Position numbers and translations under genes: made by a program. Of a stretch of 64,000 nucleotides of DNA, positions 1-7,827 are shown piece by piece. The notes under the pieces are model-generated. The model saw only the letters and a list, made by a program, of their open reading frames with translations. It did no database searches and was not told the origin of the DNA. This stretch comes from Nitrosospira briensis (GTDB taxonomy: Bacteria > Pseudomonadota > Gammaproteobacteria > Burkholderiales > Nitrosomonadaceae): the NCBI RefSeq assembly GCF_900115125.1, contig NZ_FOVJ01000007.1, positions 1 through 64,000 of the forward strand, in the 5' to 3' direction. The number at the start of each line of letters is the position of its first letter. The first letter of the stretch is position 1.

Positions 1-2
1 TT

Positions 3-95
<93 letters not shown>

Positions 96-140
96 GCGGC
101 TGACGAGGTGATTAGCTGAAGCTGCTTTGGCTTTACGAGC

Positions 141-178
141 AACGCCCCGCTCCCCGAATCCGGGGAGCGGGGCGTTTT
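141..178 (+). terminator. strong rho-independent terminator
   Basis: A perfect 16-bp G+C-rich stem (arms 141-156 and 161-176) closes a 4-base loop and ends in a short T run. It lies 45 bases past the stop of the partial plus-strand gene. It also lies downstream of ftsK on the other strand, so it could serve both converging transcripts. Confidence 0.8.
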
Positions 179-202
179 AACTTGCACGACCACGGTGACG
201 CT

Positions 203-229
203 CTGGATACCCGCTTTCGCGGGTATGAC
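203..229. repeat. short dispersed hairpin repeat (VIPAKAGIQ type)
   Basis: The unit contains ATACCCGC-TTTC-GCGGGTAT, an 8-bp hairpin. When translated on the minus strand it gives the VIPAKAGIQ peptide familiar from a very common proteobacterial intergenic repeat that is often mis-annotated as coding. Only this one copy was noticed in the window. It sits in the convergent gap between the first gene and ftsK. Confidence 0.6.
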
Positions 230-319
230 TGTTGTGGTGTTTGATAGCTGGATCAACTGCTGGCGATCGCGTTGAATGATTTGGCCGACCAGGCATGACT
301 TTGCAGCATTTGCCGGCTT

Positions 320-2617
320 CTATTCATTGCGTGCGGGAACCAGTACTTCCCGGTTACCGTTGGTCTGCATGGCTGAAACCAGACCGGCGCGTTCCATTTC
401 TTCAATCAGCCGCGCCGCCCGGTTGTAACCAATGCGCAAATGCCGCTGTACCAGTGAAATGGAGGCACGGCGGGACTTGAGCACCACTCCCACGGCTTCG
501 TCATAAAGCGGATCGGATTCCCCGCCTTCCTGCGCTGCCATGCTCCCACTGTCGCCCGCCCCGTTATCCTCTTCCAATGCGTTAAGCACGCCATCCACAT
601 AACGCGGCTCACCGTGCTCCTTCAGATATTCCACAACCCGGTGCACTTCCTGATCCGCAACGAACGCGCCATGCACTCGTTGCGGATACCCACTGCCCGG
701 CGGCAGATAAAGCATATCGCCCTGCCCCAGCAGCGCTTCCGCCCCCATCTGATCGAGTATCGTGCGGGAATCAACCTTGCTGGATACCTGAAACGCGACC
801 CGCGTCGGAATGTTCGCCTTGATCAGGCCGGTAATCACATCCACCGAGGGCCGCTGGGTGGCGAGCAATAAATGTACACCCGCGGCACGCGCCTTTTGCG
901 CAAGCCTGGCAATCAATTCCTCCACCTTCTTGCCGACCACCATCATCAGATCCGCCAGCTCATCTATCACCACTACAATCAGCGGCATCTCTTCCAGCGG
1001 TTCCGGCGCATCGGGCGTAAGGCTGAATGGGTTGGTCAGCGGTTTCTCGTTCTTGATCGCGTCGCGGATCTTCTGATTGTAACCAGCGAGATTACGCACC
1101 CCCAACGCAGACATCAGCTTATAGCGCCGCTCCATTTCCGCCACACCCCATCGGAGCGCGCTCGCCGCCTGCCGCATATCTGTTACCACAGGTGCCAGCA
1201 GATGCGGAATGCCCTCATATACGGACAACTCAAGCATCTTCGGGTCTACCAGGATCAGGCGCACCTGCTCAGGCGTCGCCTTGTAGATGAGGCTTAGTAT
1301 CATTGCATTGATCGCCACCGACTTGCCTGATCCCGTCGTTCCCGCCACCAGTACATGCGGCATTCTTGCCAGGTCCGCCACGACCGGATGTCCGCCGATG
1401 TCCTTGCCCAGCGCAATCGTCAAAGGCGACGCCATCTCCGCATAGGCCTGCGAACTGAGAATTTCTGATAGCCGCACCACCTGCCGTCTTGGATTGGGAA
1501 TTTCCAGGCCCATGCTGGTCTTGCCCGGGATCGTTTCAACCACCCGTATGCTCACCACGGATAACGATCGCGCCAGGTCTTTCACCAGGTTGAGTATCTG
1601 GTTGCCTTTAACGCCGACGGCGGGCTCTATTTCATAGCGGGTAATGACGGGACCGGGATATGCCGCCACCACTTTAACCTCCACGCCAAAATCAATCAGT
1701 TTCCGTTCAATGAGGCGGGAAGTAAATTCGAGCGTGTCGGTGGACAATATCTCCACATCCTTCTTCGGCGGCTCATCCAGGAGACGCAATGGCGGCAACG
1801 GCGAATCAGGCAGATCAACGAATAGGGGCGTCTGTTTTTCCTTGATTACCCGAGGCGACTTCGGAATCGCGGTGGCCGGCTGTTCAATGTGTAAAGGTGG
1901 GCTCTCGTGGAAACGTTTCTTTCCCACCTCGACGAGCTCCTCGCGTTTGACTGCCGAGGCCAGTCCTGCGCGGCGATCTTGCCAGTTCTCCCATTGCCGT
2001 TTGAGGAGCAGGCAACTCCCCTCGATGATGGCGCCCAGTTTTTCAACGAAGCGCAACCACGAAAGGCCGGTAAACAGGCTGAAACCGATTGCAATCAATA
2101 TGACCAGCGCGAGCGTCGCGCCGGTGAAACCCAGCATCTGGGACAGGTTCTTGCTGATTACCAGGCCCAGCACACCGCCCGGTGTCTGAGGCAAGGTTAT
2201 CTGGAGCGTATAAAACCGCAGCGCTTCAAGTCCGCTGCTGGCAATCAGCAATACCAGAAAACCCGCGACGGATACAAACAAGGGACGTCGGTCGAAAACT
2301 CCTCCATCAAGGCGGTGGTACGACCATGAGACCAGGAAGAGAAAGAATAATACCGACCACCAGGCTGAAGCGCCGAATAAATACAATAACAAGTCTGACA
2401 ACCATGCGCCCGCAAGCCCGCCGGGGTTTTGGGCTTGAGCGCTCCCGCTGTGCGACCATCCCGGGTCGGCGCGATCATATCCATAAAATATCAGCACCAG
2501 ATAAAGCACCACGCCCAGCAACGCAAGCCCGGCGGCCTCGCGCAGCAACCGGGCGAGCCGGGGCGGCAGGGGATTGGAGCTTGATTTTTTCGCCATCGGC
2601 TTGTTGACAAAGCTCAT
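320..2617 (-). CDS. ftsK: DNA translocase FtsK
   Basis: Septal DNA pump that moves chromosome dimers and termini through the closing septum and activates XerCD at dif. The 765-residue protein begins with four hydrophobic segments (about residues 28-48, 75-97, 112-130 and 160-185), followed by a short charged linker. The motor domain has Walker A GTTGSGKS near residue 425 and Walker [10 protein letters not shown] near 547. A winged-helix gamma domain for KOPS reading fills the last 65 residues ([20 protein letters not shown]). The linker is much shorter than in E. coli FtsK (1329 residues), as is usual in betaproteobacteria. An internal Met at residue 8 is an alternative start; neither has a clear ribosome site. 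Confidence 0.95.
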   Translation of the reverse strand: MSFVNKPMAKKSSSNPLPPRLARLLREAAGLALLGVVLYLVLIFYGYDRADPGWSHSGSAQAQNPGGLAGAWLSDLLLYLFGASAWWSVLFFLFLVSWSYHRLDGGVFDRRPLFVSVAGFLVLLIASSGLEALRFYTLQITLPQTPGGVLGLVISKNLSQMLGFTGATLALVILIAIGFSLFTGLSWLRFVEKLGAIIEGSCLLLKRQWENWQDRRAGLASAVKREELVEVGKKRFHESPPLHIEQPATAIPKSPRVIKEKQTPLFVDLPDSPLPPLRLLDEPPKKDVEILSTDTLEFTSRLIERKLIDFGVEVKVVAAYPGPVITRYEIEPAVGVKGNQILNLVKDLARSLSVVSIRVVETIPGKTSMGLEIPNPRRQVVRLSEILSSQAYAEMASPLTIALGKDIGGHPVVADLARMPHVLVAGTTGSGKSVAINAMILSLIYKATPEQVRLILVDPKMLELSVYEGIPHLLAPVVTDMRQAASALRWGVAEMERRYKLMSALGVRNLAGYNQKIRDAIKNEKPLTNPFSLTPDAPEPLEEMPLIVVVIDELADLMMVVGKKVEELIARLAQKARAAGVHLLLATQRPSVDVITGLIKANIPTRVAFQVSSKVDSRTILDQMGAEALLGQGDMLYLPPGSGYPQRVHGAFVADQEVHRVVEYLKEHGEPRYVDGVLNALEEDNGAGDSGSMAAQEGGESDPLYDEAVGVVLKSRRASISLVQRHLRIGYNRAARLIEEMERAGLVSAMQTNGNREVLVPARNE

Positions 2618-3251
2618 GGATAGTGCCGGACGACCTCGGGATAAAGAAAAGTTAACTGATTATATAGGGTTAAAGCAGGGGTAAAAAGCGAAACGGCCGC
2701 TTCGTGGGCGATACCTGGCACGACAAGCCGGACACGAATTCCTGAAAACCGGGCTAAGCGAGAGCAGTTTGCATGGATTCGCCTATCATTCATAGCATAT
2801 TTATCCTGGGTAAATCCCATGGATTTCCTCCTCCCCACCTGGAGGTAGAGGGTGTTATTCCCGATTGGCTATCCGGCACGCTTGTGCGTAATTCGTTCGT
2901 AGGTTTGCTTCTAACCGTAGCCATTGGGCAACATGAAGAAAGGTCAGACCGCCGGGCCGATTCTTTTAACGGCAGTAAAGAATTACTTGAAACCGATAGA
3001 TGAGTCGGCCTAACCCCGTCATCGTCCAGGGCGCCTTCCTTGCGGCCTGACCCCAATATTTTCATCGCCGGCACTCCGGACTGCCGTGATGCTTCATAGT
3101 CTGACCACTGATATTTCCTTTTTCCAACCGGTCTTGAATGGTGGAGGCGGTCCGGCGGAATGCACTCGTCAATCCTCCCAGTTTTTCCAAGCCAGCGGCA
3201 CAGACACGCCCAGGCCAGGACGAGCCCGGGCTGACCAGGGCAAGCTTCGGG
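2618..3251. other. intergenic stretch without a supported gene
   Basis: Between ftsK and the ligase-D remnant no frame has a ribosome site or a recognisable product. A long minus-strand open frame crosses it, but only its first third (positions 3252-3404) resembles a protein; the rest is Ser/Arg/Pro-rich and looks random. Probably decayed DNA. Confidence 0.5.
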
Positions 3252-3404
3252 GCGAAACGAAGGGTGGCGGATACGGCCATCGCGGGTCCATTCGGAAAAT
3301 GAGACTTCCGCAACCAGTATGGGCTTGACCCACTGAACGTTGCGAGGAATGTCCGTTGCTCTGGCAAAGAGATTGTCGGCCGTCTCTATCTTGTCCAACT
3401 CAGA
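3252..3404 (-). pseudogene. remnant of an ATP-dependent DNA ligase D ligase domain
   Basis: About 50 residues on the minus strand read NVQWVKPILVAEVSFSEWTR followed by DGRIRHPSF. This matches the C-terminal OB-fold end of LigD-type ATP-dependent ligases, where W-V-x-P-x-LVAEV-x-F-x-EWT-x-DGR-x-RHPSF is the hallmark. Nothing recognisable as the adenylation lysine motif precedes it and no polymerase or phosphoesterase domain follows, so only a fragment of the gene survives. LigD acts with Ku in bacterial end joining; no ku gene is in the window. The family call rests on motif recall. Confidence 0.65.
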
Positions 3405-3758
3405 TGGCCGGCTGGAGTAAGTGCGGATGCAAAGACTCGATACCATCATAAGCAGCATGCCTTGCATGGATGGTTATAGTTCATCCGGCCCGTGCGGAAT
3501 CTCTCCGCCGATAAGGCAAACAGACACCAGCTTTGGCCTTTACTGCGCTAAACGCCCCTGAGTATCGGGCCAAGCGCATCTTTCCAAGTCCGTCTCATTG
3601 TAGGTGCGAGTTAAGACCATTGCGGGTATGATAAGCCTGCCTGTGGACTTCCCTGATTAGTAGAGACAAAATTTCTCCCCCTCTTTCTCTTCTTCCCTCG
3701 TTTCCTTTTCCTGGAGGTAAAACTGCCCTCCTTAACTAATTAACATAGAAAAACTACC
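3405..3758. other. intergenic stretch before the response regulator
   Basis: No gene is supported here. The last 100 bases contain a long pyrimidine-rich tract (about 3672-3712) and then TGGAGG at about 3713, too far from the GTG at 3759 to act as its ribosome site. This may be the untranslated leader of the response-regulator gene. Confidence 0.4.
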
Positions 3759-4172
3759 GTGAGGGTTACTAACAAACCAATTCTCCTCGTCGAAGACGAC
3801 CAGGTGGACGTGATGAGGGTTACCCGTGCTCTTAAGGGAATTCATGTGACAAATCAAATCGTGCACTTCGAAAACGGCGAGGATGCGCTAAATTACCTGC
3901 GGGATGAGAACAGCGACAAGCCCTGTCTCATTTTGCTGGATTTGAATATGCCCATCATGAACGGCATCGAATTCCTGCGGGCAGTGAAAAAGGACGAGAA
4001 ACGCAGGGCTATTCCGGTAGTGGTGCTGACCGCCTCCGATGATCAACAGGACAAGCTAAACAGCTTCAACCTCGGCGTTGCCGGGTATGTGGTGAAGCCA
4101 GTTGACTACCGCCAATTAGTGGAAGTCATGCGTTCTATTGACACCTACTGGACTATAAGCGCGATGCCATAA
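3759..4172 (+). CDS. single-domain response regulator (Rcp1/CheY-like)
   Basis: A stand-alone receiver of 137 residues. The acidic pair is in LLVEDD (residues 9-14), the phospho-acceptor Asp is in LILLDLNMP (about residue 62), the conserved Thr is in VVVLTAS and the Lys in VVKPVD (about 114). No output domain follows, so signalling would be through protein contact. The sequence style (LVEDDQVDVMRVTRALK, DALNYLR) matches the Rcp1 group that partners phytochrome-like or hybrid histidine kinases. No kinase lies nearby, so the partner is unknown. The GTG start is the only one compatible with an upstream in-frame stop at 3741. Confidence 0.85.
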   Translation: MRVTNKPILLVEDDQVDVMRVTRALKGIHVTNQIVHFENGEDALNYLRDENSDKPCLILLDLNMPIMNGIEFLRAVKKDEKRRAIPVVVLTASDDQQDKLNSFNLGVAGYVVKPVDYRQLVEVMRSIDTYWTISAMP

Positions 4173-4301
4173 TCAGGAGCGGTTCGACTTGAACCTCGTT
4201 GACCTCAGCAGCAAGGACAGTAACCGAGCTTGGCGCCTTAGGGCGACATAAATGCAGTAAAATCAGTATGAAGTGGAGCATAACCAACCTAAGGATAACC
4301 A

Positions 4302-4541
4302 ATGATCAGAGTAAGCTGGCTTTTGCCAGGAATATTTGTGTTGGCCTGCGAGCGGGAAGTGCCGCAGGTTGACGACCCAGACAACATCGTAGTCAATGGC
4401 AAAGAGATGAGCCAGGATGCTTTCCTCAACAAATATTGTATCGAAAAAGAAAATCATCCGATCTGTTCCAAGATATTGGATGCAGCGGCTCAGAGTATGA
4501 TAGAAAGGGCTCGCAATCCTAATGAGGGGCGAATGAATTAG
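4302..4541 (+). CDS. small putative lipoprotein of unknown function
   Basis: A 79-residue protein preceded by a good ribosome site (AAGGA, 8 bases before ATG). It starts with a short hydrophobic segment ending in FVLAC at residue 16, a weak lipobox. The mature part is acidic and hydrophilic, with a second Cys pair (KYC, PIC) about 10 residues apart. I do not recognise the family; an entry-exclusion-type lipoprotein was considered but the sequence does not match what I know of it. Its neighbours are an orphan response regulator and decayed potassium-transport genes, so context gives no role. Confidence 0.6.
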   Translation: MIRVSWLLPGIFVLACEREVPQVDDPDNIVVNGKEMSQDAFLNKYCIEKENHPICSKILDAAAQSMIERARNPNEGRMN

Positions 4542-4566
4542 AGTAATCCAGCTTTGTCAGCCGTAG

Positions 4567-4905
4567 TTGGAGCCGCATGCACTCCAGGATGCTGCAGAGA
4601 ACCCGGGCCACCTGGCAGCTACACATATTCAAGGTGTACACATGCTGCCCAACACCTTGGAGTCATCCTTTCGCGCAAGGAGCCTTCTTGCCAATCCGTT
4701 CAAATCTTTCATTTCTGAGCGCCTCGCGGGGAAGAGCATCAATGCCTTACACTTGGCGGAGAATAATCTTCGGTGCTTGTTGATCGAGCATCTGGATGAG
4801 GCGGTGTCGACTCCTCCGCTAGAACACTATGATCTCAAGGTTAACGACAAGATCATTTTGTTCGGTACCCTCGGTGACTTGCGTAAAATCAGCAAGTATC
4901 TGTAA
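4567..4905 (+). pseudogene. remnant of a TrkA/K+-channel regulatory protein (RCK_C end)
   Basis: Roughly the last 65 residues (from about position 4711: LAGKSINALHLAENN ... VNDKIILFGTLGDLRKISKYL) have the pattern of an RCK C-terminal (TrkA_C) domain, which gates potassium channels and Trk/Ktr systems. No NAD-binding RCK_N half or channel pore precedes it, and the first 45 codons look unrelated, so this appears to be a truncated 3' end. The stop overlaps the next start as TAATG, the coupling expected of an original two-gene potassium-uptake operon. Confidence 0.6.
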
Positions 4906-5488
4906 TGTGTTCAGCATTACATTCCCACTGGCTCCTGCTCGGAAAGAAGTGGTTCCTTAGTCTCCAACCCCCTCAAGCCCTGATCTTGTCCTATATCGGG
5001 CTATCCATCCTTGGAACTCTGTTGTTGAAACTGCCAGCTGCTAGCCACGAGCCTATTTCATGCGGGGGCAGTGGCTCGACGGCCGGCGGGATAAAAGTCA
5101 GCACTTTTCGCGTGGCATTGCTGGCAACATGGACATTTCTGCGAGGGCAGGAGCGGCCTCTCGTATTTGGTCGCAGCATTCAACTCGATATCATCCGCAA
5201 ACCATTGGCCATAACGGTGATTTCGTTGTTTTGCGCAGCACCAGCGTGTTCCTGCTGACTATCACAGAAAAGGGAGGTTTCCTTGACCTGGCATTTGAAG
5301 CGGTATCGGCAGCTGCCGCAGTGGGACTGTCAAGAGGGATAACGGCTGATTTATCAGTCGCCGGGTAATACATTATCGTTGTGCTAACCTTGATTGGCCG
5401 TGTTGGACCACTAACTATCGCATTCACGCTGGCAGATGCGCGCAGCGAAAATATTCAGTATCCAGCCGGTCAGGTGAATAGAGGGTAG
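4905..5488 (+). pseudogene. decayed TrkH/KtrB potassium-uptake membrane subunit
   Basis: Three blocks of a KtrB/TrkH-type K+ translocator survive. The first helix is LSLQPPQALILSYIGLSILG TLLLKLP. It is joined directly to a late selectivity-loop block, GGSGSTAGGIKVSTF, so the middle of the protein has been deleted. After about position 5240 the homology moves to another frame (FLDLAFEAVSAAAAVGLSRG) and crosses an in-frame TAA at 5366-5368. It then continues (LIGRVGPLTIAFTLA, YPAGQV) to a stop at 5486-5488. An internal deletion, a frameshift and a nonsense codon together mean no functional transporter. Confidence 0.8.
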
Positions 5489-5584
5489 CCTTTACTTCTA
5501 TCCCAGATTGGTTTCTGCGATCAACGACTCTGGCCGGCGCTGTAGCCTCCCCTTGCAACGGTAGCCGATACAGACATAACAAAT

Positions 5585-5610
5585 TCCTCACACCAGGAGG
5601 ACTTTTTTTT
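5585..5610 (+). terminator. possible rho-independent terminator
   Basis: A 5-bp stem TCCTC/GAGGA with a 7-base loop is followed at once by eight T residues. It sits about 100 bases past the broken potassium gene and before the carbonic anhydrase. The stem is short, so strength is uncertain. Confidence 0.45.
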
Positions 5611-5683
5611 CACATGAGGCATGCTACTTTTAGCTGAGCAATAATTGTTTTGTATCCTTTAACGCTCCTCAGGAGGTTGTAGC

Positions 5684-6562
5684 ATGCACACATCGATTTC
5701 CCGGTTACTGCAACTCACCCCACTCATTTCTGCACTCTGCCTGACCGGATTACCGGCGACGGCGAGTGCAGCAAGCGACAGGCTGGCTGATAGTGTAATA
5801 GACAGCGTATTGGAAGGGATGGAGGCCCAAAGCCCCATCAACATTCGTTCCCATAACACCTATTTCGGGCAATTATCGCCATTGCATTTTAACTTAAGCT
5901 CCAGCACTGATCTGAGCGTCATTAATAATGGGTCACCGAGTGCGGAAAGCACGATAAGAGCCAATATTGATCCCGGTGAAGGATCGCTGACAGTTGACGG
6001 GAAAACTTATAGCCTGGCTCAATTTCATTTCCATGAACCTTCTGAGCATCTAGAAAACAACAAGGCTGCCCCAATGGAGATGCATCTGGTGTTTGCCAAT
6101 GCCGATAACCTTGTAGTAGTCGGCCGATTGGTCAACGAAGGCAGCTTCAACAGTGCACTTGGCCCAATTTTTTCAGACTTGCCAGAAACCATTACGGAGA
6201 CGAAATCAATAGACAACTTTAATCTGAATTCACTTCTGCCGGACAGGATGGAAACTTTTCGTTATACCGGTTCGCTCACAACCCCCCCCTTCACCGAGGG
6301 CGTGCAATGGATCACTTTTGCGCAACCGATGGAAATGTCCGCGACTCAACTTCAGGCTTTCGAAACACTCTTTCCGGATGGGAACGCCCGTCCAGTCCAA
6401 CCCCTCAACGGACGAATAATACTGACTGATCTACCGGGATTCGTCAGCGCCATGCCTGAGCCGGAGACCTACGCCATGCTGCTGGCCGGGTTGGGGTTGG
6501 TCAGCTTCGTCGCGAGCAGACGTCAACGCTTGAAAGCGAATGAGGCTTGGTTCCCGGTTTAA
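5684..6562 (+). CDS. alpha-carbonic anhydrase with PEP-CTERM sorting tail
   Basis: Zinc enzyme interconverting CO2 and bicarbonate outside the cytoplasm. The 292-residue protein has an N-terminal signal peptide (cleavage likely after TASA). The alpha-family marks are QSPINI (about 49-54), the zinc histidines in QFHFHEPSEH (about 114-123) and MEMHLVF (about 132-138), and the TTPPFTEGV substrate-pocket block (about 197-205). The C-terminus is PEPETYAMLLAGLGLV plus a basic stretch, a PEP-CTERM signal processed by exosortase and normally seen on secreted proteins of EPS producers. A strong ribosome site (AGGAGG) precedes ATG. The usual N-terminal W-Y-EG segment is shortened. In an autotroph it could supply CO2 or bicarbonate at the surface; zinc need may explain the neighbouring zinc genes. 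Confidence 0.9.
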   Translation: MHTSISRLLQLTPLISALCLTGLPATASAASDRLADSVIDSVLEGMEAQSPINIRSHNTYFGQLSPLHFNLSSSTDLSVINNGSPSAESTIRANIDPGEGSLTVDGKTYSLAQFHFHEPSEHLENNKAAPMEMHLVFANADNLVVVGRLVNEGSFNSALGPIFSDLPETITETKSIDNFNLNSLLPDRMETFRYTGSLTTPPFTEGVQWITFAQPMEMSATQLQAFETLFPDGNARPVQPLNGRIILTDLPGFVSAMPEPETYAMLLAGLGLVSFVASRRQRLKANEAWFPV

Positions 6563-6834
6563 CCCTTCTCTTTCTGCCTCCCTTTAGTTCCTCCCCGGGA
6601 TCGCGCTCCCGCGATCCCCTTCTCTTTTATTTCTCTTTACTTGAACAGTATGGAGGAATAGATGAGATCCTGTTCCATCCTGGGAAAGTTGCAACACGCC
6701 CTCATATTTTTACTGCCGTTTCTCTTGCGATGGCAGGCAACCTTGTCATCTCTGATCCCGCGACCCCTCAATCGCCTTGCTGATTCAGTCTCCAAACGCA
6801 TGATTGCGCTCGTGCAAATACCCAAGTATACTAG
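6563..6834. other. gap without a supported gene
   Basis: Short frames cross this gap, including one with ATG at 6662 preceded by GGAGG. It would encode about 63 residues with a hydrophobic centre but resembles no family I know and ends just before the regulator gene. I leave it as unproven. Confidence 0.4.
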
Positions 6835-6849
6835 TGCAACCTTGTTGCA
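6835..6849. promoter_or_regulatory. dyad TGCAAC-N3-GTTGCA upstream of a Fur-family gene
   Basis: A perfect 6-bp inverted repeat with a 3-base spacer lies 13 bases before the ATG of the Fur-like regulator. That position would allow autorepression, or the dyad could act as a start-proximal hairpin. It does not resemble the longer A+T-rich dyad at 11380, so the two may bind different regulators. Confidence 0.4.
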
Positions 6850-6861
6850 ATAAGGGCTTTT

Positions 6862-7284
6862 ATGTTTAACCTTCAGAAGCAGGCTGAAGAGATGATCCGC
6901 AGTATTGGAGAGCGAGTGACCTCAGGCAGGGTGGAGGTGCTTTCCATGCTGCTGGCTGAACAACGGGCTGTAACCCACCACGAAATTGAGGAGCGCTTGC
7001 GGGGTAAACACAAATTAAACCGCGTAACGCTCTACCGCGTGCTTGAATGGTTGAACGAAAATGGTTTCGCTCACAAATTGGTGAGCGATGACCGCGTATG
7101 GCGTTTTCGTGCAAATACCCATTTTTCGCAATCGGAGCAGCATGCGCATTTTGAATGCCTGCGCTGCACAAAAGTAATCTGTCTTGACGACATAAAGGCA
7201 GGGTATAACCTTCCGCTGCCTGCTGGTTATCAGTTCCGGGAAATTGGACTGACGGTCAAAGGACTATGCGCTGCCTGCGCATAG
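6862..7284 (+). CDS. Fur-family metal-responsive repressor
   Basis: A 140-residue Fur-fold protein. A winged helix (about 10-85, with LNRVTLYRVLEWL as the recognition-helix region) is followed by a metal/dimer domain with HFSQSEQHAHFECLRC (about 109-124) and a C-terminal GLCAAC pair. The two CxxC pairs form the usual structural zinc site. Zur is the likely subtype because the next genes are a DUF2946-like protein and a ZnuD-like receptor, but Fur-family specificity cannot be read reliably from sequence. The stop overlaps an out-of-frame start for the following gene, so the set is probably one transcript. A second, only distantly similar Fur-family gene lies at 10.9 kb. Confidence 0.85.
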   Translation: MFNLQKQAEEMIRSIGERVTSGRVEVLSMLLAEQRAVTHHEIEERLRGKHKLNRVTLYRVLEWLNENGFAHKLVSDDRVWRFRANTHFSQSEQHAHFECLRCTKVICLDDIKAGYNLPLPAGYQFREIGLTVKGLCAACA

Positions 7285-7328
7285 CCGCCGCCATGCTGTC
7301 CCCAGTGAATCGTGGTGAAAGTTTCTCG

Positions 7329-7676
7329 ATGATTCTGCGTAAAGCGTTTTTGCTGATTTTAGTATCGGCGTTGACGTTCCTTCCGATCCTCCAGGGAGCA
7401 CATGCGTTGACGCACGTGGACGATGCCGAGATTACCGGTATGATTTACGCCGGTGGACATGAAGAAGGCGGTGAAATCGATGCCGAGGCAGGTAGCGACG
7501 TAGATCGAGTCTGTCTCGATTGCGTGGCACTGGCAGGGCTTACCATTATTTTCATGGCGCTGGTTGTGCTTTCCTTTAATCAGAGGAAATGTCAGATCCT
7601 GCCATCTCTAAAATCGGAACCTTTCCCCCTCGATTTTTCTCTCCCCTATCTCGTCCGCGGTCCCCCTCAAGTTTAA
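7329..7676 (+). CDS. small secreted Cys-x2-Cys protein, DUF2946-like
   Basis: A 115-residue protein with a signal peptide (about 1-26, ending GAHA), a short acidic/His stretch, and VCLDC immediately before a hydrophobic segment of about 20 residues. It ends in RGPPQV. This architecture and the Pro-rich end resemble the DUF2946 family, whose members often sit beside metal-uptake TonB receptors. I chose ATG 7329 because the signal peptide begins there; an upstream ATG at 7266 would overlap the regulator and add a non-signal leader. Function is unknown; a metal-related role is inferred from neighbours only. Confidence 0.65.
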   Translation: MILRKAFLLILVSALTFLPILQGAHALTHVDDAEITGMIYAGGHEEGGEIDAEAGSDVDRVCLDCVALAGLTIIFMALVVLSFNQRKCQILPSLKSEPFPLDFSLPYLVRGPPQV

Positions 7677-7827
7677 TCCTCTGCTTGCTCCGATTGGCTG
7701 ACCTCGGCACTCGTTTGGCGCGTGCCGTCTCCAGCCCTGTCCATCCGCCCATAAAGGGTGGCGGTTATTGATTACTGCGTGGCCTGAATCTGTTGCACAA
7801 ATTCACCCGGAATACTCAAAGAGTGAT

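Noticed and set aside
2790-3467. Long minus-strand open frame (225 codons) as an intact gene
   Set aside because: Only about 50 codons (3252-3404) resemble a protein; the remainder is compositionally odd and lacks a ribosome site, so I report just the ligase-D remnant.
6662-6853. Possible small gene with GGAGG before ATG
   Set aside because: 63 codons without family resemblance, ending in a dyad before the regulator; not enough evidence.
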